Positions 1 through 8,306 of a DNA stretch of 64,000 bases are shown here, one piece after another. The stretch's first letter is position 1. Each line of letters begins with the position of its first letter. Source of the DNA: Streptomyces tauricus (GTDB taxonomy: Bacteria; Actinomycetota; Actinomycetes; Streptomycetales; Streptomycetaceae); NCBI RefSeq assembly GCF_014650955.1, contig NZ_BMVY01000031.1, positions 1 to 64,000 of the forward strand. Direction: 5' to 3'. A program made the translations under genes and the position numbers. The notes beneath the pieces were generated by a model. It made no database searches. It saw only the letters and a list, made by a program, of their open reading frames with translations, and was not told the origin of the DNA.

Positions 1-80
1 CGGTCGGGTGGCCGTTCGGCGCCCGCGCTCGGACCACGTCCGCAGGCTCGGACCCGGCTGCGGGCCTCAGGCGTACGTAC

Positions 81-1613
81 TCATACCGTCCGCGGCGGCA
101 GTGGGTGTACGGCCGGGCCCTGGAGGACCTTGCCGTCGACGCCGAACCGGGAACCGTGGCACGGGCACTCCCACGCGGTCTCGGCCTCGTTGAACGCGAC
201 CAGGCAACCGAGATGCGTGCAGCGCGCCGACACCGCGTGGGCCGTGCCGGTCTCGTCGCGGTAGACGGCACAACGCCGCCCCTCGACCCGTACGACCGCA
301 CCCGAGCCGGGGGCGATCTCGTCCACGGAGTCGACGTGGGTGCTCTTCAGCCGGTCGCCCACGAAGTGCTTGGCCACCTCCGCCTGCTGTTTCAGCAGCG
401 CCGAGCCCTCCCGGACGGTGCTCCACAGCCGACGCGGGTCGTACAGCCCCGCCCACTCCGGTTCCGTGCCGGTGAGCGTCGACGCCAGCAGCTGGCCGGC
501 CATGGCGCCCCCGCTCATGCCCCAGCCGCCGAAGCCGGTCGCCACGTACACATGGCGTGCGCCCGGATGGTACGGGCCGACCAGCGGCACGCCGTCGCTC
601 ACGTCGTTGTCCTGGGCCGCCCACCGGTACGCCGTGTCGCCGACCGGGAAGTGCTCGTGCATCCACGCGTCGAGGCGCAGGAAGCGCTCGTTGGTGTCGC
701 CCGTGCCGGGGGTGAAGCTCTCGCCGGTGACGATGAGCAGCCGTCGGCCCTCGTCGAAAGGAGCGGTGCGTACGGAACGTTTGCCCAGGTCGTCCGTGAT
801 GTACATGTGCTCCGGTGCCGCCGAGGCGGGCAGGGGAGCCGCTACGACCAGTTCGCGGCGCGGTGACAGGCGCGCGAAGTGCAGGGCGCGGTCGAAGACC
901 GGGTAGTGCGTGGCGACGACGACGTCGTTCGCCGTGACCGTCGCTCCCCGCTCGGTCGTCAGTTCGCACGGGGTGCCCTCGGAGAGGCCGGTCACCCGGG
1001 TCCGTTCGTGGATGACACCGCCTCGCGCGGTGATGTCGTCCGCCAGGGCCAGCAGGTACTTGCGCGGATGGAAGCGCGCCTGGTGCGCGACGCGTACCGC
1101 GGCCGCCACGGGGAACGGCAGATCCGTCTCCGTCACGAGGTCGGCGGCCAGCCCCGCTTCGGCGGCGGCCTCCGCCTCGGCCGCGAACGTGGCCCGTTGT
1201 CCCGGGTCGACCGTGAAGGTCAGGGCCGACGAGCGCTCGAGGTCGCAGTCGACGCCCAGCTCCGCCGCCACGGACGCGACCCGCTCCACCGCGGCCTGCT
1301 GGGAGTGGGCGTACTGGCGGGCGCCCTCCTTCCCGCGGGTGCGGCGCAGGCGTTCGTACACGAGCGAGTGCGCCGCGGTGAGCTTCGCCGTCGTATAGCC
1401 GCTCACCCCGGCGGCGACGCGGTCCGCGTCCAGCACGAGGACGCCGCGTCCGGCCCGGGTCAGTTCCCAGGCGATGGACAGGCCGGCCATGCCCGCGCCG
1501 ATCACGACGACGTCCGCCGTCACGTCGGTCTCCAGCGCCGGCCACCGGCCGCCCGGTGCGGTGGCCATCCAGTACGACTCGGCGGTGCCCGGCAGTTCAG
1601 TTGGCGTGGTCAT
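81..1613 (-). CDS. FAD-dependent oxidoreductase with C-terminal Rieske domain
   Basis: A 510-residue fusion. The N-terminal DAO-type FAD fold has the dinucleotide motif VVIGAGMAGLSIAWEL near residues 35-50. The C-terminus is a Rieske [2Fe-2S] domain with ligands C465, H467, C483 and H486 (CTHLGC and CPCHGS boxes). Members of this family are soluble amine- or glycine-oxidase-like enzymes; the substrate is unknown. The Rieske domain should pass electrons to or from FAD. I chose the ATG at 1613 because it begins the conserved short leader before the FAD fold; an in-frame ATG at 1568 is possible. No clear Shine-Dalgarno is visible. The gene is divergent from the glycosyltransferase operon, across 618 bp of repetitive DNA. 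Confidence 0.88.
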   Translation of the reverse strand: MTTPTELPGTAESYWMATAPGGRWPALETDVTADVVVIGAGMAGLSIAWELTRAGRGVLVLDADRVAAGVSGYTTAKLTAAHSLVYERLRRTRGKEGARQYAHSQQAAVERVASVAAELGVDCDLERSSALTFTVDPGQRATFAAEAEAAAEAGLAADLVTETDLPFPVAAAVRVAHQARFHPRKYLLALADDITARGGVIHERTRVTGLSEGTPCELTTERGATVTANDVVVATHYPVFDRALHFARLSPRRELVVAAPLPASAAPEHMYITDDLGKRSVRTAPFDEGRRLLIVTGESFTPGTGDTNERFLRLDAWMHEHFPVGDTAYRWAAQDNDVSDGVPLVGPYHPGARHVYVATGFGGWGMSGGAMAGQLLASTLTGTEPEWAGLYDPRRLWSTVREGSALLKQQAEVAKHFVGDRLKSTHVDSVDEIAPGSGAVVRVEGRRCAVYRDETGTAHAVSARCTHLGCLVAFNEAETAWECPCHGSRFGVDGKVLQGPAVHPLPPRTV

Positions 1614-1799
1614 GCACCACGGGTTCCCGCACCGGCCGAAAGGAGACGTGGGGGAGCGATTCTTCCCCTGAGTGGACCTCCCGCCGCCGCCGCTTCGGGA
1701 GCGTCCGGGCCAGGGGAGCCGGGCCAGGCGCTCCCGGTACCCCTGGCGCTCGGTAGTCCCGGCGGCCCAGGCGGCCCAGGCGGCACCGGTAATCCTGCC

Positions 1800-1915
1800 G
1801 ACCCCGATGGTCCTGCCCCGTCCCGGTGGTCTCGGCGGGCCGGGAGGTCCCGGCGGTTCCGGTGGCCCCGGGGAGTCAGGCGGTCCCGGTGATCCCGGCG
1901 GCCCGGTGGTCCTCG
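1800..1915 (+). repeat. Collagen-like Gly-X-X coding-type repeat
   Basis: A run of about a dozen degenerate 9-bp units (GGTCCCGGC-like). Read on the plus strand it gives GGP/GGS/GES/GDP triplets. On the minus strand the same DNA gives PGPPG-type collagen triplets. It is either a repeat expansion between genes or part of an unrecognised small repetitive protein; I cannot decide from sequence alone. Confidence 0.55.
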
Positions 1916-2094
1916 GAAGCGTGTCCGATCGTGGGGCCGTGGCACGCCCCGCCGCCCCGGCCGGTGGCGTGCCACCCCTCCGGCCGGCCAGGAAGCATGC
2001 GGCGGCGCGGGCCCGCCCTCGCCCGGACGGTCGTGTCCGGCATGCTCCGAACCGTCCGGCGGGGGACCGTGGGGTACGCAGAGACGCGATGCCC

Positions 2095-2225
2095 CAGGCG
2101 GCCACGGGCGTCCCCGAAGCGACCGGCGTCCCCGGTGTGACCGAAGTGACCAGCGTCTCCGACGTGACCGGTGTGACCGACGGACCGGCCAGGACCCGGC
2201 GTGACCGGCGTGACCGAGCAAGGAG
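2095..2225 (+). repeat. Degenerate GTGACC tandem repeats before the glycosyltransferase operon
   Basis: Short units of the form GTGACC-G repeat at irregular 9-15 bp spacing up to the AGGAGA ribosome binding site at 2221-2226. The stretch is non-coding by context and its role is unknown. Confidence 0.5.
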
Positions 2226-2231
2226 ACACCC

Positions 2232-3368
2232 GTGCCTGAACCGGCCACCCGCCACCACTCCGCGACGCCCGATCCCGCGCCCGATCCCGCGCCCGGTCCG
2301 GGCGCCGGGACCGGTGGTGTCATCCGTGTCGCCTCGGTTCCCGCCGGGCATGTGTACGTGCGCCATCTGTCCCCGCCGGGCGGCGACCGTGTGATCCGTC
2401 TGGCCGACCCCCGCCCCGGCGGAGTCCCCAGCGGGTCCGGCCAGTGGTGGCCGCCGGTCATGCTCGACCCGGACTGGGTCGACGAGCACGCCGACACGTT
2501 CGACGTCCTCCACCTCCACTTCGGCTTCGACGCGCAGACCCCGCAGACGCTCGCGGCCCTCGTCGAAGCCCTGCGCCGGAACGGCAAACCGCTCGTCCAC
2601 ACCGTCCACGACCTCGTCAACCCCCACCACCGGGACGAGGCCGAGCACCGGGCGCAGCTGGACGTGCTCGTCCCCGCGGCGGACCGGGTCATCACGCTCA
2701 CCCCGGGCGCCGCGCGGGAGATCGCCGCACGCTGGGGCCGTACCGCGCTGGTCCTGCCGCATCCGCACGTCGTCGGAGCGGCCGGACTCGTACGCCCCCG
2801 GCCCGTGCGCGACACGTTCACCGTCGGTCTGCACGCCAAGAGCATCCGCGCCAACATGGACCCGCTGCCGGTGGCCAGGGTGCTCGCGGACGCGTTGTCG
2901 GAACTGCCCGACGCGGTGCTGCGCGTCGACTGCCACCCGGACATCGGCGATCCGACGAGTCACTGGTACGCGCCCGAAGTGCTCGACGAGTTGCGCGAGA
3001 TGGACCGCAAGGAGCGGCTGCGGCTGTACGTGCACGACTACTTCGACGACGACGCGCTCTACGACTATCTGATCAACCTCGACGTGTCCGTGCTGCCCTA
3101 CCGCTTCGGCACCCACTCCGGGTGGCTGGAGGCGTGCCACGACCTGGGGACGACCGTCGTCGCGCCGTCCTGCGGGTTCTACGCGGAGCAACGGCCCTGC
3201 CTCGGCTACGGCCACGACCGGGACGGGCTCGACGAGGCCTCGCTGCGGGAGGCGGTGCGCACCGCCTACGAGGAGCGGCCCCTCTGGCGGGCCGACCCGG
3301 CCGACCGCCGGGCCGAACGTCTCATGCTCGCCCGCGAGCACGAAGCGCTCTACGCGGCCCTGTTGTGA
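2232..3368 (+). CDS. GT-B type glycosyltransferase
   Basis: A 378-residue protein starting at GTG 2232 behind a strong AGGAGA site (2221-2226). After a Pro/Ala-rich N-terminal tail of about 30 residues it shows a GT-B architecture: the VLHLHFGFDAQ segment, an N-domain with HTVHDLVNPHH, and a C-domain nucleotide-sugar region around GTHSGWLEACHDLGTTV. Donor and acceptor are unknown. It is the first gene of a four-gene operon in which every junction overlaps, ending GTGA with the next gene. With two more GT-B enzymes and one GT-A enzyme downstream, the operon probably builds one oligosaccharide or glycolipid. Confidence 0.8.
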   Translation: MPEPATRHHSATPDPAPDPAPGPGAGTGGVIRVASVPAGHVYVRHLSPPGGDRVIRLADPRPGGVPSGSGQWWPPVMLDPDWVDEHADTFDVLHLHFGFDAQTPQTLAALVEALRRNGKPLVHTVHDLVNPHHRDEAEHRAQLDVLVPAADRVITLTPGAAREIAARWGRTALVLPHPHVVGAAGLVRPRPVRDTFTVGLHAKSIRANMDPLPVARVLADALSELPDAVLRVDCHPDIGDPTSHWYAPEVLDELREMDRKERLRLYVHDYFDDDALYDYLINLDVSVLPYRFGTHSGWLEACHDLGTTVVAPSCGFYAEQRPCLGYGHDRDGLDEASLREAVRTAYEERPLWRADPADRRAERLMLAREHEALYAALL

Positions 3369-4471
3369 CGGCGTCCGCCGTACGGCCCCCACCGCGGCCC
3401 GCCCCCGTCGCGCCGCTGCGGATCGCCCTGATCGCCTCCGCCCGGCATCCCATCCGCGACCCGTTCGCCGGCGGTCTCGAAGCGCACACCTGGACGCTGT
3501 CCAAGGCCCTGCGCGCCCGCGGCCACGAGGTCACCATCTTCGCGGGGCCCGGCTCCGACCCCGGTCTCGGGGTGGTGGAGATACCGTTCAGGCCGCCCCG
3601 GATCAGTGCGGCCGCCTGCCGGGACACGAGCATGGTGGCCGCGCACTGGCTGGCGGAGCACCACGCCTATCTGCAGCTGATGCTCGACCTCTCCCGTCCG
3701 CCGACGCGGTACGACATCGTGCACAACAACAGCCTGCACTACCTGCCGGTGGCGATGGCCGCCGTGCTCTCCGTGCCGGTCGTCACCACTCTGCACACCC
3801 CGCCCACCCCGTGGCTGGAGTCGGCCATCCAGGCGCCGCCGTACTGTCCCATGCGGTTCAGCGCGGTCAGCGACCACACCGCCGCGGCCTGGCGGCACGT
3901 GGTGCCCGCCGCCACCGTGGTGCGCAACGGCATCGACACCGAGCGCTGGCACCCGGGGCCCGGCGGCGAGGAACTCGTCTGGTCGGGGCGGATCGTGCCC
4001 GAGAAGGGCGCGCACTACGCGATCGAGGCCGCGCGTCTCGCGGGGCGGGGACTGCGGCTGGCGGGGCCCGTCGGGGACACGGAGTACTTCGAGGCGTGCG
4101 TCCGCCCCCACCTCGACCGCACGATCACCTACGTGGGCCACCTCTCCCAGCCGGAACTGTGCGAGCTGGTCGGCTCCTCGGCCGCCGCCGTCGTCTCGCC
4201 CTGCTGGGACGAACCGTACGGACTGGTGATCGCGGAGGCGCTGGCCTGCGGCACACCGGTGTGCGGGTTCGCCCGCGGCGCGCTGCCGGAGATCGTCACG
4301 GACGACTGCGCCCGGCTCGTACCGCCCGGCGACCGCGCGGCGCTCGCGGCGGCCGTCGAGCCGACGATCGGCCTGTCCCGGGCCGCCGCGCGGCGCCACG
4401 CGGAGGCCTTCTGCTCCATGGAGGTCATGACCCGCAGGTACGAGCGCTTCTACCGCTCGGTGTCGGCGTGA
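3365..4471 (+). CDS. GT4-family glycosyltransferase
   Basis: A 368-residue GT-B enzyme starting at GTG 3365, whose last two bases begin the TGA of the previous gene. The N-domain holds GGLEAHTWTLSKALRARGHEV, typical of GT4 acceptor domains, and YDIVHNNSLHYLP. The C-domain shows VWSGRIVPEKGAHYAIEAA and the EX7E signature as DEPYGLVIAEALACGTPV. GT4 enzymes are retaining glycosyltransferases using nucleotide sugars. The sugar cannot be read from the sequence. Translational coupling to both neighbours implies stoichiometric synthesis of the set. Confidence 0.88.
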   Translation: MTASAVRPPPRPAPVAPLRIALIASARHPIRDPFAGGLEAHTWTLSKALRARGHEVTIFAGPGSDPGLGVVEIPFRPPRISAAACRDTSMVAAHWLAEHHAYLQLMLDLSRPPTRYDIVHNNSLHYLPVAMAAVLSVPVVTTLHTPPTPWLESAIQAPPYCPMRFSAVSDHTAAAWRHVVPAATVVRNGIDTERWHPGPGGEELVWSGRIVPEKGAHYAIEAARLAGRGLRLAGPVGDTEYFEACVRPHLDRTITYVGHLSQPELCELVGSSAAAVVSPCWDEPYGLVIAEALACGTPVCGFARGALPEIVTDDCARLVPPGDRAALAAAVEPTIGLSRAAARRHAEAFCSMEVMTRRYERFYRSVSA

Positions 4472-5664
4472 TCGGCTACTACGTCCATCACCAGGGCAGC
4501 GGTCATCTGAACCGCGCCAGGACCGTCGCCGCGCACTGCCCCGTCCCGGTGACGGGTCTGTCCACCCTTCCCGAGCCGCAGGACTGGCCCTGGCCGGGCC
4601 TGTGGGTGCGGCTGCCCAGGGACGACGACGGCGACAGCAGCGGTTTCGGCGACGTGACGGCGGGCGGACGGCTGCACTGGGCGCCCGTCGGACACGCCGG
4701 GCTCCGGGGTCGCATGGCACTGATCGCACGGTGGATCGAGGAGGCCTCGCCCCGGCTCCTGATGTCCGACGTCTCCGTCGAAGTGGCCCTGCTGGCCCGG
4801 CTGCTGGGCACACCCGTCGCGGTGGCGGCGATGCGCGGCGAACGCACCGACCCGCCGCACCGGATGGCGTACGACCTGGCCGGACTCCTCATCGCCCCCT
4901 GGCCGGCCGCGCTGCCCGAACCGGGCTGGCCCGCGCACTGGACGGCCAAGACCGTCCACACCGGCGCCTTCTCCCGCTTCGACGGCCGCCCGCGCCCCGC
5001 ACGCGCCCCGGGGCGTACGGACCGGTCGAGTACGCCCCGCAGGGTGCTGCTCCTGATGGGTTCGGGCGGGACCGACGTCTCACCCGGTGAGGTGAAGGCG
5101 GCGCGGGCGGCCACCCCCGGCTGGGAGTGGACGACGCTCGGCGGTGCGGACGGCGGCTGGTCGGCCGACCCCTGGCCCGCCCTGTGCGCGGCGGACGTCG
5201 TGGTCACCCACGCGGGCCAGAACGCGCTCGCCGAGTGCGCCGCCGCGCGCCGCCCCGCGGTGGTCGTCCCCCAGGAACGCCCCTTCGGCGAACAGGCCGC
5301 CACGGCCCGCGCCCTGACACGCGGTCGCCTCGCGGTCGTCGTCCCGCACTGGCCCCCGGCCGAGTCCTGGCCCGCCCTGCTGGAACAAGCCCATGACCGG
5401 GGCGGCGACCGCTGGTCCCTCTGGGCACCGGGCGACGGCGCCACCCGGGCGGCGACGGCCCTGACCGACGCGGCGGGGGAGGCGACCGGGGCAGGCCCGC
5501 CCCCCACCGGACGGGCCGCGGGCGCGGGCGCAGCGGAGGATGCCGGTGCGGTACGGGATACCGGCGCGGCAGGCGATGCCAGCGAGGTACGCGGTACCGG
5601 TGCGGTACGGGACCCCGGCGCCGTGGGAAACTCCGGGGCCGTTCGAGACACCGGCGCCCCCTGA
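4468..5664 (+). CDS. MurG/GT28-like glycosyltransferase with repetitive C-terminal tail
   Basis: A 398-residue protein starting at GTG 4468 in a GTGA overlap. It begins GYYVHHQGSGHLNRA, as in GT28-like enzymes. The C-domain contains DVVVTHAGQNALAECAAARRPAVV followed by a PQERPFGEQ segment, the usual UDP-sugar site of MurG-like proteins. The last 50 or so residues are a degenerate hexapeptide repeat (GAVRDT-like) encoded by an 18-bp minisatellite at about 5526-5660, which is not part of the family fold. The gene ends TGATG with the next start. Confidence 0.8.
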   Translation: MIGYYVHHQGSGHLNRARTVAAHCPVPVTGLSTLPEPQDWPWPGLWVRLPRDDDGDSSGFGDVTAGGRLHWAPVGHAGLRGRMALIARWIEEASPRLLMSDVSVEVALLARLLGTPVAVAAMRGERTDPPHRMAYDLAGLLIAPWPAALPEPGWPAHWTAKTVHTGAFSRFDGRPRPARAPGRTDRSSTPRRVLLLMGSGGTDVSPGEVKAARAATPGWEWTTLGGADGGWSADPWPALCAADVVVTHAGQNALAECAAARRPAVVVPQERPFGEQAATARALTRGRLAVVVPHWPPAESWPALLEQAHDRGGDRWSLWAPGDGATRAATALTDAAGEATGAGPPPTGRAAGAGAAEDAGAVRDTGAAGDASEVRGTGAVRDPGAVGNSGAVRDTGAP

Positions 5665-6491
5665 TGCGTACCGCCGTGATCACCCTCGCCGCCGGCCGGC
5701 ACCGGCATCTCGCTCTGCAGCAGGCCGGGCTCGGCGCCGGGTCGTGTGTGCCGGAGCAGTACGTCGTCGTCGCCATGGGGGACCCCGGGGTGGGCGCCGT
5801 TCTCGACGGGCGGCGGCCCCACGCGGCGGTCGTCGACTGCCCGGTGCGGGACGGGAGGCTGCCGCTGGCCCGCGCCCGGAACCTCGGCGCCGCGCACGCC
5901 CTCGCCCACGGCGCCGAGCTGCTGGTCTTCCTCGACGTCGACTGCGTGCCCGGTGACCGGCTGCTGGAGCGGTACGCCGAGGTGGCCCGGCCCCACCCCC
6001 GCTCCCTGCTCTGCGGCACGGTCGCGTACCTCCCGCCGCCGGACCCGGCCGGCGGCTACCGGCTCGCCGACCTCCCCGCGCTCGCCGCACCGCACCCCGC
6101 CCGCCCCGCTCCCGGACCCGGCGAGACCCAGGACGGTACCGACCACACCCTGTTCTGGTCGCTGTCCTTCGCGCTGACCGCCGACACCTGGCACGCGGTC
6201 GGCGGCTTCTGCGAGGAGTACGAGGGGTACGGCGGCGAGGACACCGACTACGGCCAGCGGGCCCGCTCGGCCGGTGTCCGGCTCACCTGGGTGGGCGGCG
6301 CACCGGCCTTCCACCAGTACCACCCGACCTCCAGCCCGCCGCTGGAGCATCTGTGCGACATCCTGCGCAACAGCGAGATCTTCCACCGCCGTTGGGGCTG
6401 GTGGCCGATGAGCGGCTGGCTCGACGCGTTCGCCGAGCGTGGACTGATCCGCTGGAACGGCACCACCCTCCGCTGGGAGCACACCCGTTGA
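5664..6491 (+). CDS. GT2/GT-A glycosyltransferase
   Basis: A 275-residue GT-A enzyme; the ATG at 5664 overlaps the previous TGA by one base. The metal/nucleotide-sugar DxD is in LLVFLDVDCVPGD. The C-terminal half has the galactosyltransferase-type segment GGFCEEYEGYGGEDTDYGQR, whose Glu-Asp pair usually supplies the catalytic base. The C-terminus has aromatic runs (RRWGWWPMSGW). It is the last gene of the glycosyltransferase operon, 22 bp before the ANTAR gene, so read-through transcription is plausible. Confidence 0.82.
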   Translation: MRTAVITLAAGRHRHLALQQAGLGAGSCVPEQYVVVAMGDPGVGAVLDGRRPHAAVVDCPVRDGRLPLARARNLGAAHALAHGAELLVFLDVDCVPGDRLLERYAEVARPHPRSLLCGTVAYLPPPDPAGGYRLADLPALAAPHPARPAPGPGETQDGTDHTLFWSLSFALTADTWHAVGGFCEEYEGYGGEDTDYGQRARSAGVRLTWVGGAPAFHQYHPTSSPPLEHLCDILRNSEIFHRRWGWWPMSGWLDAFAERGLIRWNGTTLRWEHTR

Positions 6492-6513
6492 GCCAAGCGC
6501 TGTTACGCAGGGT

Positions 6514-7260
6514 GTGAGTGTCGCTACGCTGGGAGGCGCGGCCGACCCCGCACAGAAAGCGTTCAGGAAGGCGGTGCGCGGCGACGTGGGAGCCACTGTC
6601 AGAGGGTTGCTGGACAGCCTGCATCCGGCGGCGGACGAGGAGGAGCGCCGTGCGTGGGCCGCCGCCTGCGCACACGCCCTGGGCCTCGGCGGAATAGCGG
6701 TCTCTCTGGGACGGGAGCTGGTGTGGTTCAGCGACAGCACCAGCGCACGGCTGGAGGACCTGCAGTTCGTCCTGGGCCAGGGCCCGGGACTGCTGATCGA
6801 GGACGAGACGGAGGTACGGCAGGTGCCCGACCTCGGACGGCTGCTGGCACGGCAGTGGCCGCAGTTCGCCGCCGAGGCGGAGGAACTCGACATCGCGGCA
6901 CTTTTCGTCTGGCCTGTGCACATCGGCGCCGTCCGCACCGGGACGATGACCGGCTACCGGCGTACGCCGGGCCCGCTCACCCGGCAGCAGCTGACCGAGG
7001 GCTGGCTGGTCGCCGACGCGCTCGCCGAGCAGGTGCTGCAGAACTGGCCGGCCAGTTCTGCCGGACACAACGGCCCCGGCCACATGGGCACGGTGGACCT
7101 GCACCGCGCCGAGGTGCACCAGGCCACCGGCGTCCTCAGCGCACGACTCGGAGTGTCGCTGGCCGAGGCCCTGGACCGGCTGCGGAGCCAGGCCTACACG
7201 TCCGGGCGGTCCCTCACGGAAACCGCCCAGGACATCATCCAGCAGCAGCTACCGCGATGA
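6514..7260 (+). CDS. GAF-ANTAR transcription antiterminator
   Basis: A 248-residue protein from GTG 6514. A GAF-like sensor domain covers roughly residues 15-165. The C-terminal ANTAR RNA-binding domain (about 190-245) has the conserved HQATGVLSARLGVSLAEAL core. ANTAR proteins bind paired hexaloop hairpins in nascent RNA and prevent termination. No obvious paired-hexaloop target was identified here. A second GAF-ANTAR gene follows after 61 bp, so the two may act as a pair. Confidence 0.85.
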   Translation: MSVATLGGAADPAQKAFRKAVRGDVGATVRGLLDSLHPAADEEERRAWAAACAHALGLGGIAVSLGRELVWFSDSTSARLEDLQFVLGQGPGLLIEDETEVRQVPDLGRLLARQWPQFAAEAEELDIAALFVWPVHIGAVRTGTMTGYRRTPGPLTRQQLTEGWLVADALAEQVLQNWPASSAGHNGPGHMGTVDLHRAEVHQATGVLSARLGVSLAEALDRLRSQAYTSGRSLTETAQDIIQQQLPR

Positions 7261-7321
7261 CACCACCGGACCCGGTCGACCACACCGAGGAAACGCTGTG
7301 TGGGGGACAAGGAGCTTACCC

Positions 7322-8089
7322 ATGAGCAGGGAGCAACACATCGCTCGCACTTTCGTGGAACTCGCCGACACACTGGTGGAGGATTTCGACGTCATCGGGT
7401 TCCTGCAGCAGATGACCGTCCGCTGCCAGGAACTCCTCGACGTCACGGACGCCGCGGTCTTCCTGTCGCACTCGGGCCACCGGCTGTACAGCCCCGCCCC
7501 GTGCGACCCCAGCCCGGCCCTGGAACGCGTACTGGAATCCGCCTGCGCTGAGGGACCGGCGGTGGACGCCCACCGGACCGCCCGGGCGGTCGACACCGCC
7601 CGGGCCGTCGAGGCGCACGGGCCGGACGACGAGGCCTCCCGCTGGCCACAGTTCACCGCGCACCTGCGGCGGGCCGGCTACTCCCTCGCCACCGCCCTGC
7701 CGATGCGGCTGCGCCAGGAGACCATCGGAAGCCTGCTGCTCCTGCGCTCCGCCGACCGGCCCCTGGACGCCGAGGACCTGGCCCTCGCCCAGGCCCTCGC
7801 CGACGCCGCCACCATCGGACTGCTGCACGCCCGCACCATCCGGCAGCAGGACACCGTGAACGAACAACTCCACACCGCCCTGCAGAGCCGCATCATCATC
7901 GAACAGGCCAAGGGACTGCTCGCCGTCCGCCGCGACATCAACCTGAACGAGGCCTTCGAGATCATGCGCCGCCACGCCCGCCGGCACCGGCTCCTGCTCA
8001 GCAATGTCGCCCGGGACGTCATCGACACCGGCTCCACGCTGCGCAGCTCAGCCGTACTGCCCCGGCCGAGCCCGGCCGACGCCGACTGA
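7322..8089 (+). CDS. GAF-ANTAR transcription antiterminator (second copy)
   Basis: A 255-residue protein. The ATG at 7322 is chosen over an upstream in-frame start at 7298 because AAGGAG (7309-7314) sits 7 bp before it. The N-terminal GAF domain is about residues 10-160. The ANTAR domain has IIEQAKGLLAVRRDINLNEA and RHRLLLSNVARDVI near residues 190-240. It is a paralogue of the upstream gene with a better conserved ANTAR core. The ligand sensed by the GAF domain is unknown. Confidence 0.87.
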   Translation: MSREQHIARTFVELADTLVEDFDVIGFLQQMTVRCQELLDVTDAAVFLSHSGHRLYSPAPCDPSPALERVLESACAEGPAVDAHRTARAVDTARAVEAHGPDDEASRWPQFTAHLRRAGYSLATALPMRLRQETIGSLLLLRSADRPLDAEDLALAQALADAATIGLLHARTIRQQDTVNEQLHTALQSRIIIEQAKGLLAVRRDINLNEAFEIMRRHARRHRLLLSNVARDVIDTGSTLRSSAVLPRPSPADAD

Positions 8090-8306
8090 CGCCGAGCGAA
8101 GCCGAGTGACCGCAAGCGACCCGAGTGAACCCGGGTGAAGACGACCGCGGTGGCCGGGTGAGGTCGGGCGGGGCCGCGTAACCATGTCCCGGCGCGCGGC
8201 GTGTGCCGCGTACCGCCCGTGCTGTCGTGCGCTTTGATCTGCGGAGGAAAGCGTCGCGCCGCGCAGGGCGCCGACGAGGCGACGACTCGTCGACGGAGCG
8301 CTCGGC

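Larger units (their letters stand above)
1614..2231. other. Divergent intergenic region with low-complexity repeats
   Basis: This 618-bp stretch separates the oxidoreductase (minus strand) from the glycosyltransferase operon (plus strand). Two parts are repetitive: about 1800-1915 reads as Gly-Pro-rich triplets, and about 2095-2225 is built of short GTGACC-like units. Open frames cross it on both strands but have no recognisable domain or convincing ribosome binding site. Both divergent promoters must lie here; I cannot place them. Confidence 0.6.

Noticed and set aside
1614..3392. Long upstream extension of the FAD/Rieske gene frame
   Set aside because: The frame is open through the repeat region and antisense to a good glycosyltransferase; the conserved protein starts at 1613.
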